In this document: piece after piece, positions 9,084-18,451 of the stretch
Position numbering within the stretch: position 1 is the first letter of the stretch
How the letters are laid out: each line of letters starts with the position of its first letter
Made by a program: the position numbers and the translations under genes
The notes under the pieces: generated by a model
What the model saw: the letters and a program-made list of their open reading frames with translations, nothing else
What the model was told of the DNA's origin: nothing
Databases searched by the model: none
Assembly: GCF_004000765.1 (NCBI RefSeq)
Contig: NZ_BILW01000006.1
Span: 124,001 to 188,000, forward strand
Direction: 5' to 3'
Origin: Paenibacillus chondroitinus NBRC 15376
Lineage (GTDB): Bacteria; Bacillota; Bacilli; Paenibacillales; NBRC-103111
DNA: 64,000 nucleotides

Positions 9084-10745
9084 ATGAAAAAAGTCATGCT
9101 AGTAGACGATGAAATTCTGATCAGGGAAACAGTACGGGAGTGCATCCAATGGGAGCAAGAGGGCTTTATTTATTGCGGTGACGCTCCGGATGGTGAAATG
9201 GCACTGACTTTAATTGAGCAATTACGGCCTGACATCATCATTACAGATATTATGATGCCCTTTATGAACGGTTTAGAACTAAGCGCTATCGTCCGAGAAC
9301 GATATCCGGAAGTGAAAATTATTATTTTGACGGGACATGAGGATTTCGGCTATGCAAGAACAGCTTTAAGGATGGGGGTCCACGATTACTGTTTGAAGCC
9401 GATCCATGCATTAGATCTCATTCAGCTTTTACGCAATGCAAGCGAGATGATTGACAAAGAGCGTGAAATAAAGGCTAGCATTGATAAATTGAGGCAAAGT
9501 GAGCTTGAGAAAATAGAAGTTTCGCGCGAAAAGTTGCTGAATGATTTGTGCAGCGGTTTTGTTACAACGATTGAGGCTATTCAGTTAGGCGCGACTTTGT
9601 CGCTTGATTTGCAAGCGCGCTATTATGTTGTGGTAATCTCAGATGTGCGAAGTCTTGAAGACAAGCCAATAGCGGATACCGGTGTAGCGAGTCAAGTAGA
9701 ACATAATCTGATCGGACAATTTCAAAAAGCTCTTGAGAGTAAGGAATTGTTACAATTTAAGCGAAGTCGCACTGAGATTTGTTGGTTAATTAAAGGTGAG
9801 ACGCTAGAACAAATCCAGTATGAGCTAGGAGTTTTCAAGGAAATATTAAATATGATTAATGAACAGACACCTGCTGCATCGGTTTCGATCGCGGTGGGGA
9901 TTGGAAGCGTACAGGAACGGCTTATGAATATTCACATCTCTTTCCTGGAGGCCGTTGAAGATATGCACTGGAGGCGATTATCCAGTCAAAACCGTATCAC
10001 ACTTTGGGAATCGATCTCAGGATCCATGGAACAGTACGTTTTCTTGGACCGTGCCTGGTTCGTAAATTTCTTAAAAATGGGATCTCCTTCACAATTATCC
10101 TCGTTCTTGGAGGAATACGCCTCGGCATTGGCTGGTGTTGACTGGATCTCCTCTCCTATTGGTTATTACATTCTTAATGATTTGACATTGGAGGTATTTC
10201 GTTCGGCTAAGGATATGTACCGGCATTGGGACGCGCCTGAAGATACGCTTCAGCAGTTGCAGCAAATTCTCAAGACGGTTCGTTCTATGGAGGATGCGAT
10301 TCAATATTTGACTAGCCTCACAAATCAGTTTTGGTCGTGGCGTTCTCAAACGAATGATAGATATGGCGATATGCTCAGGAGTGTTAAGGAATATATTCAT
10401 GCTAATTACAACAATGACACTTTTTCGCTTCAGGATGCAGCGGAGCATGTTAAGGTGAGTTCCAGTCATTTAAGCAAAGTATTTAGTCAGGAAACAGGCC
10501 GCACCTTCATTGAGTACTTGACACATTATCGTATTTATAAAGCGATGGAGCTCTTTAAAACGACATCCTACAAATCGTTTGAAATTGCGTTTCTCGTCGG
10601 TTATAACGATTCCCATTATTTCTCTACTCTTTTTAAACGCATAACCGGGATGACCACCAAGGAATTTAAGAAAAGTGGGAATTTGGATAGCACCCTCTTG
10701 GTCATGGAGCGCAGCGAAGCTAGTGAGCAGTTGATTAAACGGTAA
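9084..10745 (+). CDS. YesN-type AraC response regulator
   Basis: Response regulator of 553 residues. The receiver has Asp8/Asp9, acceptor Asp55 (IITDIM) and a CLKP lysine. A coiled segment around 110-150 leads to a long middle domain, then an AraC double helix-turn-helix near 440-540. ATG 9084 follows AAAAGGTGAG. Its receiver is strikingly similar to the stand-alone receiver at 28103-28507: both begin MKKVxLVDDE and share GDAxDGE and MPFMxGLELS. Both may therefore read the same kinase. It faces the YtfRT-YjfF-type importer across a shared terminator, so it may regulate that importer. Confidence 0.85.
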   Translation: MKKVMLVDDEILIRETVRECIQWEQEGFIYCGDAPDGEMALTLIEQLRPDIIITDIMMPFMNGLELSAIVRERYPEVKIIILTGHEDFGYARTALRMGVHDYCLKPIHALDLIQLLRNASEMIDKEREIKASIDKLRQSELEKIEVSREKLLNDLCSGFVTTIEAIQLGATLSLDLQARYYVVVISDVRSLEDKPIADTGVASQVEHNLIGQFQKALESKELLQFKRSRTEICWLIKGETLEQIQYELGVFKEILNMINEQTPAASVSIAVGIGSVQERLMNIHISFLEAVEDMHWRRLSSQNRITLWESISGSMEQYVFLDRAWFVNFLKMGSPSQLSSFLEEYASALAGVDWISSPIGYYILNDLTLEVFRSAKDMYRHWDAPEDTLQQLQQILKTVRSMEDAIQYLTSLTNQFWSWRSQTNDRYGDMLRSVKEYIHANYNNDTFSLQDAAEHVKVSSSHLSKVFSQETGRTFIEYLTHYRIYKAMELFKTTSYKSFEIAFLVGYNDSHYFSTLFKRITGMTTKEFKKSGNLDSTLLVMERSEASEQLIKR

Positions 10746-10779
10746 GTATGTTTTGCTATTATCTCTTGTTAAATAAAAG

Positions 10780-10812
10780 AAAGGACTTTGGCGGAACCCA
10801 CCAAAGTCCTTT
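10780..10812. terminator. Bidirectional terminator
   Basis: AAAGGACTTTGG pairs perfectly with CCAAAGTCCTTT, with A-rich and T-rich flanks. It serves the regulator on the plus strand and the importer operon on the minus strand. Confidence 0.9.
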
Positions 10813-10820
10813 TGTTGTTC

Positions 10821-11783
10821 TTACTTATTAGCCCATTTTCGCTCACTTAGTACCTTCTGGAGAAGGATGAATATGCAGAGTAGTAAACCAATTACAATTT
10901 TAGTCCACCAAGAGCTAAGTGTACCTTCGAAGCTAACAATCGTTTGAATAACCCCTTGAATTAGGACTCCAAAGAAGGTACCTGCTATATAGCCTACTCC
11001 GCCGGTTAAGAGGGTTCCACCAATGACAACGGCTGCAATCGTATCAAGTTCCATTCCCATGGCATGTAAGCCATAACCAGATAACATATAGAACGTGAAG
11101 ACAACGCCAGCGAGCGCAGAGCATAATCCACTGAAGGCGTAAACGCCAATTTTTGTTTTCGCAACAGGTAAGCCCATTAATAGGGTGGATTGTTCACTGC
11201 CGCCTATAGCATAAGTATTACGTCCAAATCGGGTATAATGAGCCATATAGAACCCAATCGCCACAACCATGAGCGCGATGATCACGCTAATTGAAATGAA
11301 ATTACCTCCTGGCAGCGGAATTTTAGTCTGTGCAATACGGGTATAAAGTGCATTATCGATAGTAATTGTATTTATGCTGATTACGTAACAAAGTCCTCTT
11401 GCTAGAAACATCCCAGCGAGTGTGACAATAAACGGCTGGATATTGAAATAATGAATAATTGCCCCCATCCCCCAGCCGAAAAGAGTCCCTATTAGTAATA
11501 CTAATAGGATTACAACAATAGGAGGCCAGCCTGCTTGTAAAAGAGAGGCAGAGATTATCGTAGTTAATGCGATTACCGATCCTACCGATAAATCGATACC
11601 ACCTGAGATGATGACAAAGGTCATCCCAACGGCCGTAATGAGTAGAAAAGCATTATCGATTAACAAATTTAATAGAACCTGCATAGAGAAGAAACCTGTA
11701 TATCTGAACGAACCTGAGATATACATCAATGCAAATAAACAAACAGTCACATATATAGGAATGTATTTACGATTTAGCAGCAT
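10821..11783 (-). CDS. yjfF: YjfF-type CUT2 sugar permease
   Basis: Membrane permease of a CUT2 (ribose/galactofuranose-type) importer, 320 residues with many hydrophobic segments. The family signature GGIDLSVGSVIAL is present, as is the C-terminal IAAVVIGGTLLTGGVG loop. Its start overlaps the preceding YtfT-type gene by 17 bases, so the two are translationally coupled. E. coli YtfQRT-YjfF imports galactofuranose. In this arabinoxylan context arabinofuranose or arabinose is an equally plausible substrate, by inference. Confidence 0.85.
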   Translation of the reverse strand: MLLNRKYIPIYVTVCLFALMYISGSFRYTGFFSMQVLLNLLIDNAFLLITAVGMTFVIISGGIDLSVGSVIALTTIISASLLQAGWPPIVVILLVLLIGTLFGWGMGAIIHYFNIQPFIVTLAGMFLARGLCYVISINTITIDNALYTRIAQTKIPLPGGNFISISVIIALMVVAIGFYMAHYTRFGRNTYAIGGSEQSTLLMGLPVAKTKIGVYAFSGLCSALAGVVFTFYMLSGYGLHAMGMELDTIAAVVIGGTLLTGGVGYIAGTFFGVLIQGVIQTIVSFEGTLSSWWTKIVIGLLLCIFILLQKVLSERKWANK

Positions 11784-12804
11784 GGCGTTTAACCCCTCGC
11801 TCTGCCGGATATTTGCGAGTTTTCCAGCTCATAAGTATCGTTTTGCGGAAAGTATCTGATTGAATGAGGCATACAGCTAGGACAACAATAGATTTGACGA
11901 CTAATGTAATTTCTGGTGGAACTCCGATCATATAAATCGTAGTTGTCAGTGTCTGAATAATTAATGCTCCAATTAACGTACCACTAAGAAAAAATCGTCC
12001 TCCATTTAATGAGGTTCCTCCGATGACAACGGCCAGAATGGCATCTAGTTCATACCATAAACCCGCATTATTACCGTCCGCGCTAGAGACGTTTGAACTT
12101 AAAATTAAACCGGCGACTCCTGCGCATAATCCACAAAAAATATATACTGACAACATCACAGTGTGAGAGCGAACACCCGCCAAAAGACTTGCAGTCGGTT
12201 TACAACCAACGGACTCAATAAATAACCCAAGTGCTGTTTTGCGTGTTAATAAAACGGAGATAACAAAAACAATCGCAACAAGAAAGATGGAAAAGGGCAG
12301 TGTCCCTAAAGAACCAGCACCGATATATTTATAAGATGAGCTCGATACGGTAATAATTTGACCGCTTGTTATTAGTTGAGCAATTCCCCTTCCGGCAACC
12401 ATTAAAATCAAGGTGGCGATAATAGGTTGAATACCTGTTTTCGCAACTAGGAATCCATTCCATAAACCTAACAGCAAGGATAGTGCAAGGGAGATCCCAA
12501 CGGATAACAATAATGTTCCCAAAGCGTTTTGATCGTTGCTCTTACTAATCGTTAGACAAGCAACAGCACCGGATATTGCTACAACAGATCCCACAGAAAG
12601 ATCAATACCCTTTGTTGCGATAACTAAAGTCATACCAATTGCAACAAGAATTAAAGGGGAACCGAAATTCAGGATGTCGATTAAACTTCCATATAAATGA
12701 CCATCCTTCATTGTAATAGCGAAAAAACGGGGGGAATATACCAAATTAAACAATAACAAAATAGCCAACATACATATGGGCCAAAACAAATGATGCTTTA
12801 CCAT
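11767..12804 (-). CDS. ytfT: YtfT-type CUT2 sugar permease
   Basis: Second permease of the same importer, 345 residues. It carries TKGIDLSVGSVVAISG and the conserved DAILAVVIGGTSLNGGRF loop that contacts the ATPase. It starts 3 bases after the ATPase gene stop, behind AGGAGG. Two distinct permeases plus one double ATPase is the YtfRT-YjfF arrangement rather than the single-permease RbsC layout. Confidence 0.85.
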   Translation of the reverse strand: MVKHHLFWPICMLAILLLFNLVYSPRFFAITMKDGHLYGSLIDILNFGSPLILVAIGMTLVIATKGIDLSVGSVVAISGAVACLTISKSNDQNALGTLLLSVGISLALSLLLGLWNGFLVAKTGIQPIIATLILMVAGRGIAQLITSGQIITVSSSSYKYIGAGSLGTLPFSIFLVAIVFVISVLLTRKTALGLFIESVGCKPTASLLAGVRSHTVMLSVYIFCGLCAGVAGLILSSNVSSADGNNAGLWYELDAILAVVIGGTSLNGGRFFLSGTLIGALIIQTLTTTIYMIGVPPEITLVVKSIVVLAVCLIQSDTFRKTILMSWKTRKYPAERGVKRHAAKS

Positions 12805-12807
12805 GAC

Positions 12808-14313
12808 TTAACCTCCTGCTATCGCTTTCATGATATTCCGCTGACTGATTTCCTCTCCTGACATTTCCATCACTTTCTTGCGGTCTCTAAGAACAACGAT
12901 TCGTTCACTAACTCGAAGCACCTCTTCAAGTTCAGACGAGATAAATAGGACCGACATACCTTTATATGCCAAAGAAAGAACAAGTTTTTGAATTTCTGCT
13001 TTTGCGCCAATATCAATTCCCCGTGTCGGTTCGTCCAGAATTAATAGCTTTGGATCAGTCAGAAGCCACCTGGCAAGCAGTACTTTTTGTTGATTGCCAC
13101 CACTTAGATTCTTAATTAACTGCTCGGGATTGGGTGGATTGATATTTAAAGCACGAATATACTCATCGGCTATCTCATCCTGTCGCTTTCTTGAAATCAC
13201 TTTAAACCAACCGCGAGTTGCCTGCAGAGCTAGAATAATATTCTCACGAATGGTTAAATCGTCAATAATTCCTTCCGTCTTGCGGTTCTCTGAGCAGAAG
13301 GCAATTCCTTGATCAATTGCTTGTCTTGTCGATTGTACATTGACGATGGAACCGGAAAACTTCAATTGACCCGAATCGGCACGGTCTGCAGCGAAAAACA
13401 GTCTGGCAAGCTCTGTTCTCCCCGAACCTAGAAGACCAGCTAGGCCAACAATTTCTCCCTTGCATATTGATAGATCAACTGGTTCAATCGATCCTTTTTT
13501 GCCTAAGGCCGAGGCTTCCAAGAAGACTTCATTTTTCAGATAATGCACATTATCTTTGGGAAGGTCATCGAGAAGACTAATGTCCTTGCCAATCATCTTC
13601 GAAACTAGCTCTATGCGAGAGAGATCTTTGGCCAAATGCTCGCCAACATATTCTCCATTGCGAAGAATAGTTATACGATCTGAAATTTCGTAAACCTGGT
13701 CAAGGAAATGAGTGACGAATAATATAGCTAATCCTTCATTTTTCAGCCTGGATATGACCGTAAATAGTTGCATAACCTCGCCACGATCAAGACTTGAAGT
13801 TGGTTCATCTAAGATGAGAACTTTTGCTGATATACTTACAGCTCTTGCAATCGCGATTAGTTGCTGAACAGCTACTGAGTATGTATGCAATGGTTGCGTT
13901 ACATCAATCTCAAGATTCATTCTCTTTTTCAACAACAGCTCTGCTTGCCGATTAATCTCTTTCCAGAGAATACGTCCGAATCGCCGAGGCTCTCTACCGA
14001 TGAATATATTTTCAGACACGGTAAGATTAGGACATAGATTAACTTCTTGATATACGGTACTGATACCAGCCTGCTGTGCATCTCGAGGGCTGGTGAATTT
14101 AACCGCTTTTCGGTCTAGCATTACGCTACCTTGATTAATGGAATAAACACCTGTCAGAACTTTAATAAGTGTTGATTTCCCAGCTCCGTTCTCTCCCATC
14201 AAAGCATGAACTTCCCCCGGGAACATCCGGAAGTTAACGTCTGACAGAGCTTTAACACCAGGAAACTGTTTATGAATACCAGACATTTCTAGAACGGGCT
14301 CGTTTTCCCTCAT
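12808..14313 (-). CDS. ytfR: YtfR-type double ABC ATPase
   Basis: Cytoplasmic ATPase of the CUT2 importer, 501 residues with two ABC halves as in RbsA, XylG and AraG. The first half has Walker A GENGAGKST and Walker B LILDEPTSSLD. The second half has the family's altered Walker A (GLLGSGRTE), signature LSGGNQQKVLLARWL and LLILDEPTRGID. It is the first gene of the three-gene minus-strand operon and has no binding-protein gene beside it. The YtfQ-like proteins at 30.6 and 32.0 kb are the likely partners. Confidence 0.9.
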   Translation of the reverse strand: MRENEPVLEMSGIHKQFPGVKALSDVNFRMFPGEVHALMGENGAGKSTLIKVLTGVYSINQGSVMLDRKAVKFTSPRDAQQAGISTVYQEVNLCPNLTVSENIFIGREPRRFGRILWKEINRQAELLLKKRMNLEIDVTQPLHTYSVAVQQLIAIARAVSISAKVLILDEPTSSLDRGEVMQLFTVISRLKNEGLAILFVTHFLDQVYEISDRITILRNGEYVGEHLAKDLSRIELVSKMIGKDISLLDDLPKDNVHYLKNEVFLEASALGKKGSIEPVDLSICKGEIVGLAGLLGSGRTELARLFFAADRADSGQLKFSGSIVNVQSTRQAIDQGIAFCSENRKTEGIIDDLTIRENIILALQATRGWFKVISRKRQDEIADEYIRALNINPPNPEQLIKNLSGGNQQKVLLARWLLTDPKLLILDEPTRGIDIGAKAEIQKLVLSLAYKGMSVLFISSELEEVLRVSERIVVLRDRKKVMEMSGEEISQRNIMKAIAGG

Positions 14314-14558
14314 TGGATAACTCCTCTCTTAGATAAGAATGGCCACTCCTCACGAGTACTAGCATCAGAGTTGGTTGATTCCTTATGAATTAATTATAGA
14401 AAGATCACAAATTATTTTATACAGAGTTTCTAACTAGTTTCTTGTAAATTTTTAACCGTTGTATCTTGCTAAAAGACAAAAGTTTATTTTCATTCGCAAA
14501 AAATTTGATTTTTGGCAAAAAGGATAACGGACGGATAACCTAAAAAATGAACTTTTAT

Positions 14559-14601
14559 AAAAAGAAATTACATCGTGCTTTAATAATTGCAAAGTTATAA
14601 T
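14559..14601 (+). promoter_or_regulatory. Shared upstream element, copy 1, with TATAAT
   Basis: The core AAAGAAATTACATCGTG, then a variable few bases, then GCAAAGTTATAAT (TATAAT at 14596-14601) recurs almost unchanged at 18186-18229 upstream of the next GH43 gene. No good -35 box is present at the expected distance. The conserved block therefore looks like an activator site feeding a promoter, perhaps for a YesN-type regulator (inference). Confidence 0.55.
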
Positions 14602-14663
14602 GAAGGAAATATTAACCAGGGGAGGCGATAAAATGCTTTCAACTTAAAGGGTGATCCCAAAAA

Positions 14664-14677
14664 ATAAAGCGCTATCA
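14664..14677 (-). promoter_or_regulatory. cre-like site upstream of the first GH43 gene
   Basis: Minus-strand TGATAGCGCTTTAT matches cre at 11 of 14 positions. It lies downstream of the TATAAT-like box, where CcpA binding would block transcription. Confidence 0.45.
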
Positions 14678-14761
14678 TTTTGTTTTTGAAACCATTTGCG
14701 TATAGGTCACTGGTCAAAAATTTGCTTCAGATTGAGCAGGAATGGGAGGAAGTTCAAATCT

Positions 14762-17700
14762 ATGTATAAAAAAATGTTTGCATTCCTTTTAGTTTTTACA
14801 TTAGTAGTAGGTATTTTACCAGGCCAAAGTACTACACAAGCAGCAGAAAGTACTGCGAAAAATCCAATCATTTGGGCAGACGTACCAGATGTAGATGTCA
14901 TTAGGGTGAACGACACTTATTATATGACCAGCACTACGATGCACGTGAACCCAGGAGTTCCAATTATGAAATCAAAGGATCTTGTAAATTGGGAAATCGT
15001 CAATTATGTTTACGATATTTTAGCTGCTGGTGACAAGCAAACGCTTTCCAATGGTCAGAATATTTATGGACAAGGCTCATGGGCAAGCAGTATTAGATAC
15101 AATAACGGCAAGTTTTATGTGGTGTTTGCTTCCAACGATATTGGTAAGACCTATATTTTTCAGACTACTGACATCGAGAAAGGCCCGTGGGAAAAGTATG
15201 AACTAGCTGGTGGCGTTTATCATGACATGTCCTTGCTGTTTGATGATGACGGACGTGTATATATGGTTTATGGAAATGGGACTATTAAAATAATTGAGCT
15301 TACAGCAGATGCCACTGCAATCAAAGCAGGTGGAATGAACAAAACAATTATTCAAAATGCAAGTGCTCCCGGAGGTTCGGGCGGTCTGGGAGCTGAAGGC
15401 TCTCACATTTATAAAATTAACGGAAAGTATTATATCTTTAATATTTCTTGGCCTACAGGGAGTATTCGTACTGAATTAGTACACAGAGCGGATACGATAG
15501 ATGGCGCTTACGAAGGGAAAATTGCTCTAAGATCTGGGAGTAATTCCAATAGTGCCGGTGTAGCACAAGGGGGAGTTGTTCAGTCTCCTGATGGAAAGTG
15601 GTATGGCGTGTTGTTTCAGGATTATGGATCAGTTGGTCGTATTCCTTACATTGTACCGATGACTTGGAGTCAGGATGGATGGCCTGTATTCGGAGATGTC
15701 AATGACACGGGGATTCCAGCAGCGCTTTCGAAATCCTGGGTTTCATCGGATAATTTCGATCAGAGAACAGAGAAGGTCGCAGCTTATCACACTGAGGTAG
15801 CAAGTGGTGAAAATGACAATAATGGATCGAACCTCTCACTAGTATGGCAGTGGAACCATAATCCCGATAATAGGTTCTGGTCTCTAACTGATCGAACAGG
15901 ATATCTGAGACTTAAGACTGGAAAAACGAGCACTGATATTTTGAACGCAAGAAATACACTTACACAGAGAACTTTCGGTCCGGAAAGTTCAGGAACGGTC
16001 GCTTTAGATGTTAGTAATATGAAAGACGGGGATTATGCCGGAATTGCGGCATTCCAAAAAAACTACGGATTTGTTGGCGTCAAAATGTCCGGTAATACGA
16101 AATCTGTCGTCATGGTTAACGGAAGTTCAGGATCGCCCGTGGAATTAGCCAATATTCCCCTTAATCAAAATACGGTCTACTTAAGGACGGAACTGGACTT
16201 TAAGAATAGGACGGATAAAGCTTATTTCTATTTTAGTCTTGACGGTCAGCGTTGGGCTTCTATAGGAAACACACTCCAAATGTCGTACACACTTCCGCAT
16301 TTTATGGGTTACCGTTTTGCACTATTTAATTTCGCCACTAAAACAACAGGCGGTTATGTTGATTTTGATTACTTTAAATTAGATGACAAATTGTCGGGAT
16401 CAAATTTCGATACGAATTTAAAATCGCTTCAAGTGAATGGCGTTCAACTGAGCGGATTTAATTCTAGCGTATACACCTACTCCGTAGATCTTCCTGCTGG
16501 TTCAGCACCTCCGCAAGTTACTGCTGCTTCAAATGACTCTGCCGCAAATGTCTCAATTATACAAGCAACTTCTTTACCAGGAAAAGCTACAGTGACTGTA
16601 AGTAAAGATGGTCTGCAGGCCGTCTATACCATTAATTTTAATACGCCAGCCATGGTGGCCATTGAAGCGGAAACGGCCGCAGAAAACTCGGCGAATGCCT
16701 ATGTACAAGGTATCGCAAATGGCCATACTTGGTCGCTTGTTGACGGACAATCCACGAAAGCAATGTTATTTGGCCCGGATGATGGCACTTCTGTTACGAC
16801 GGGGACCGATGCTGCAAGCCTTGCTGCAGGTTCCAGACTTAACTATAAAATCAACTTCCCAACCACAGGTAGTTACAATGTTTGGTTGCTAACGAAAAGT
16901 CATAGCTTCCAAACGGATTCCATCCACGTCGGATTAGATAATCAGTACAAATTTACTTCCAATGGTATTCAGAATGTGAGTAACAGCCAGTTTAGATGGG
17001 TTAACCTCAGTAATGGCGGTACGCTTGTGACAGGTGGCACAACGCTAAATATTTCTGCAGGTGAGCATGAATTGAATTTATGGGGAAGAGAATCCGGCTT
17101 AATTATTGATCGAATTTACTTAACAACAAGCAATTCAACTGCAGATCCAGTTTGGCCTACTGTTGAACCGAAAGAAGTTACAGCTGCAATTACAGCAGAC
17201 AACAGTGTAAAGCCTGGAAGCAGCTTCATAGCAGCAGTTAATCTGAATAACCTGACACAAACGGCTTATGCTCAGGATATTACTCTTTCCTATGATCCAA
17301 ACGTTTTTGATTATGTAAGTGCGGTGGGTTCCAATGAGAACATTATGATCGCCGGTGAGGACAAAACGACCACGGGAAAAGTTAGACTTATTGCCGCTAA
17401 TATCGGAGGAATAACCGGAGCTAGCACGCCGATTTTGAATCTTACATTTAAGGTGAAGTCCGGTGTTCATGATACGACTGGAGTAATAGCAGTTACGCAG
17501 GCCAATTTGGCTGATCCGAATGGAACAGTCGTTCAGGCTGCTCTAAGTAGTAAGAGTATTTCTATTGGCAGCGTGGAAATCGTTGTAGATAAATCTGCTT
17601 TGACAACAGCGATTACGAATGCACAGAGTGTGTTTGACTCTGCCGTAGTTGGAACCCAACCTGGTCAATATTCTCAGGGAGCGAAAGATGCATTAGGTGT

Positions 17701-17998
17701 TGCCATCCTTGCTGCAAAAGCTGTCAATGAAAATGCAAGTGCGACACAGCCTCAGGTTGACAGTGCCGTAGCAGCTCTAGGTAGTGCAGTGGATATCTTC
17801 AAGGCAGCGGTAATTAAGTCTGCTGATATGAATAATGATGGAAGTATTAACGTGGGAGATCTAGCAATGGTTGCCTACCATTATGGCAAAGATTCTACGA
17901 GTGCGGATTGGACGACAGCGAAAGCTGCAGATCTGAACGGTGATAATAAGATTGACATTCTGGATCTTGCAATCGTTGCATCCAAAATACTTGAATAG
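14762..17998 (+). CDS. Secreted GH43 beta-xylosidase/arabinofuranosidase with cohesin-FIVAR-dockerin
   Basis: Multidomain secreted enzyme of 1078 residues. ATG 14762, 11 bases after GGGAGGA, fits the signal peptide (about 1-28); an upstream in-frame extension lacks one. The GH43 propeller (about 33-330) shows base Asp43 (DVPDVD), Asp155 (YHDMS) and acid Glu212 (GAEGS), resembling subfamily 12. A concanavalin-like GH43 C-terminal sandwich follows (to about 545). Then come a cadherin-like beta-sandwich (about 549-630), a CBM35/6-like module (632-800), a cohesin-type domain (809-940), FIVAR (942-1015) and a dockerin (1022-1078). It probably removes arabinose or xylose from arabinoxylan; the exact activity is uncertain. 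Confidence 0.88.
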   Translation: MYKKMFAFLLVFTLVVGILPGQSTTQAAESTAKNPIIWADVPDVDVIRVNDTYYMTSTTMHVNPGVPIMKSKDLVNWEIVNYVYDILAAGDKQTLSNGQNIYGQGSWASSIRYNNGKFYVVFASNDIGKTYIFQTTDIEKGPWEKYELAGGVYHDMSLLFDDDGRVYMVYGNGTIKIIELTADATAIKAGGMNKTIIQNASAPGGSGGLGAEGSHIYKINGKYYIFNISWPTGSIRTELVHRADTIDGAYEGKIALRSGSNSNSAGVAQGGVVQSPDGKWYGVLFQDYGSVGRIPYIVPMTWSQDGWPVFGDVNDTGIPAALSKSWVSSDNFDQRTEKVAAYHTEVASGENDNNGSNLSLVWQWNHNPDNRFWSLTDRTGYLRLKTGKTSTDILNARNTLTQRTFGPESSGTVALDVSNMKDGDYAGIAAFQKNYGFVGVKMSGNTKSVVMVNGSSGSPVELANIPLNQNTVYLRTELDFKNRTDKAYFYFSLDGQRWASIGNTLQMSYTLPHFMGYRFALFNFATKTTGGYVDFDYFKLDDKLSGSNFDTNLKSLQVNGVQLSGFNSSVYTYSVDLPAGSAPPQVTAASNDSAANVSIIQATSLPGKATVTVSKDGLQAVYTINFNTPAMVAIEAETAAENSANAYVQGIANGHTWSLVDGQSTKAMLFGPDDGTSVTTGTDAASLAAGSRLNYKINFPTTGSYNVWLLTKSHSFQTDSIHVGLDNQYKFTSNGIQNVSNSQFRWVNLSNGGTLVTGGTTLNISAGEHELNLWGRESGLIIDRIYLTTSNSTADPVWPTVEPKEVTAAITADNSVKPGSSFIAAVNLNNLTQTAYAQDITLSYDPNVFDYVSAVGSNENIMIAGEDKTTTGKVRLIAANIGGITGASTPILNLTFKVKSGVHDTTGVIAVTQANLADPNGTVVQAALSSKSISIGSVEIVVDKSALTTAITNAQSVFDSAVVGTQPGQYSQGAKDALGVAILAAKAVNENASATQPQVDSAVAALGSAVDIFKAAVIKSADMNNDGSINVGDLAMVAYHYGKDSTSADWTTAKAADLNGDNKIDILDLAIVASKILE

Positions 17999-18024
17999 GT
18001 CGTATTGTTAACAAACTGAGTTCT

Positions 18025-18073
18025 AGTAAGCTCTATCCTAAACATGTAAACTCATCAGGGGATAGAGCTTACT
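18025..18073 (+). other. 14-bp perfect hairpin after the first GH43 gene
   Basis: AGTAAGCTCTATCC (18025-18038) pairs with GGATAGAGCTTACT (18060-18073) across a 21-base loop. No T run follows, so it is not a standard terminator. It may stabilise the transcript end. A related hairpin follows the second GH43 gene at 21946-21985. Confidence 0.6.
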
Positions 18074-18185
18074 AAATAGAATATCCGCCGAAAAAAATAA
18101 TCAATTAGCTCGCCTTATTCGCCTAAGATTACTCATTTTTGACAATCACTTCGTGCAATATGCTACCTAAAAATTTCAACTTTAA

Positions 18186-18229
18186 AAAAAAGAAATTACA
18201 TCGTGATTTCAAAATCGCAAAGTTATAAT
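18186..18229 (+). promoter_or_regulatory. Shared upstream element, copy 2, with TATAAT
   Basis: Nearly the same sequence and spacing as at 14559-14601: AAAGAAATTACATCGTG, then GCAAAGTTATAAT (TATAAT at 18224-18229). Conservation is clearly higher than in the surrounding non-coding sequence. Confidence 0.55.
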
Positions 18230-18322
18230 TAAAGCAGTCAGAAAAACAATGGCAGCCGAAAGAGATGTTTGAGTACCAAGAAGGGAGAAAGGAATGGGGC
18301 ATTTATTCTATGTCAGGGATAA

Positions 18323-18336
18323 TGAAAGCGCTTAAC
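18323..18336 (+). promoter_or_regulatory. cre-like site upstream of the second GH43 gene
   Basis: TGAAAGCGCTTAAC matches cre at 12 of 14 positions. It lies about 95 bases downstream of the TATAAT-like box, consistent with CcpA roadblock repression. Confidence 0.6.
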
Positions 18337-18451
18337 TTTCGTGTCGTATGTAAAGTGAAAGGAGGTGCCCAGGTAAAAAGAACAGTAAAATGCAATAGAA
18401 ATGTGTCGTCTAATGTAACAGAGTTCCTATCATGATGGTGGAGGTTGTTCT

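Larger units (their letters stand above)
14314..14761. promoter_or_regulatory. Divergent promoter region, importer versus GH43 gene
   Basis: No gene is seen in this 448-base stretch. It must hold start signals for both directions. Plus-strand elements that can be named are a motif shared with the next GH43 gene (14559-14601) and a cre-like site (14664-14677). A TATAAT-like box on the minus strand near 14394-14399 may serve the importer. Confidence 0.5.
18074..18451 (+). promoter_or_regulatory. Promoter region of the second GH43 gene
   Basis: No gene is seen. The stretch contains the second copy of the shared upstream element with TATAAT and a good cre-like site. Extra sequence around 18143-18158 (AATCACTTCGTGCAAT) resembles half of the shared element and may be a second activator site. 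Confidence 0.5.
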
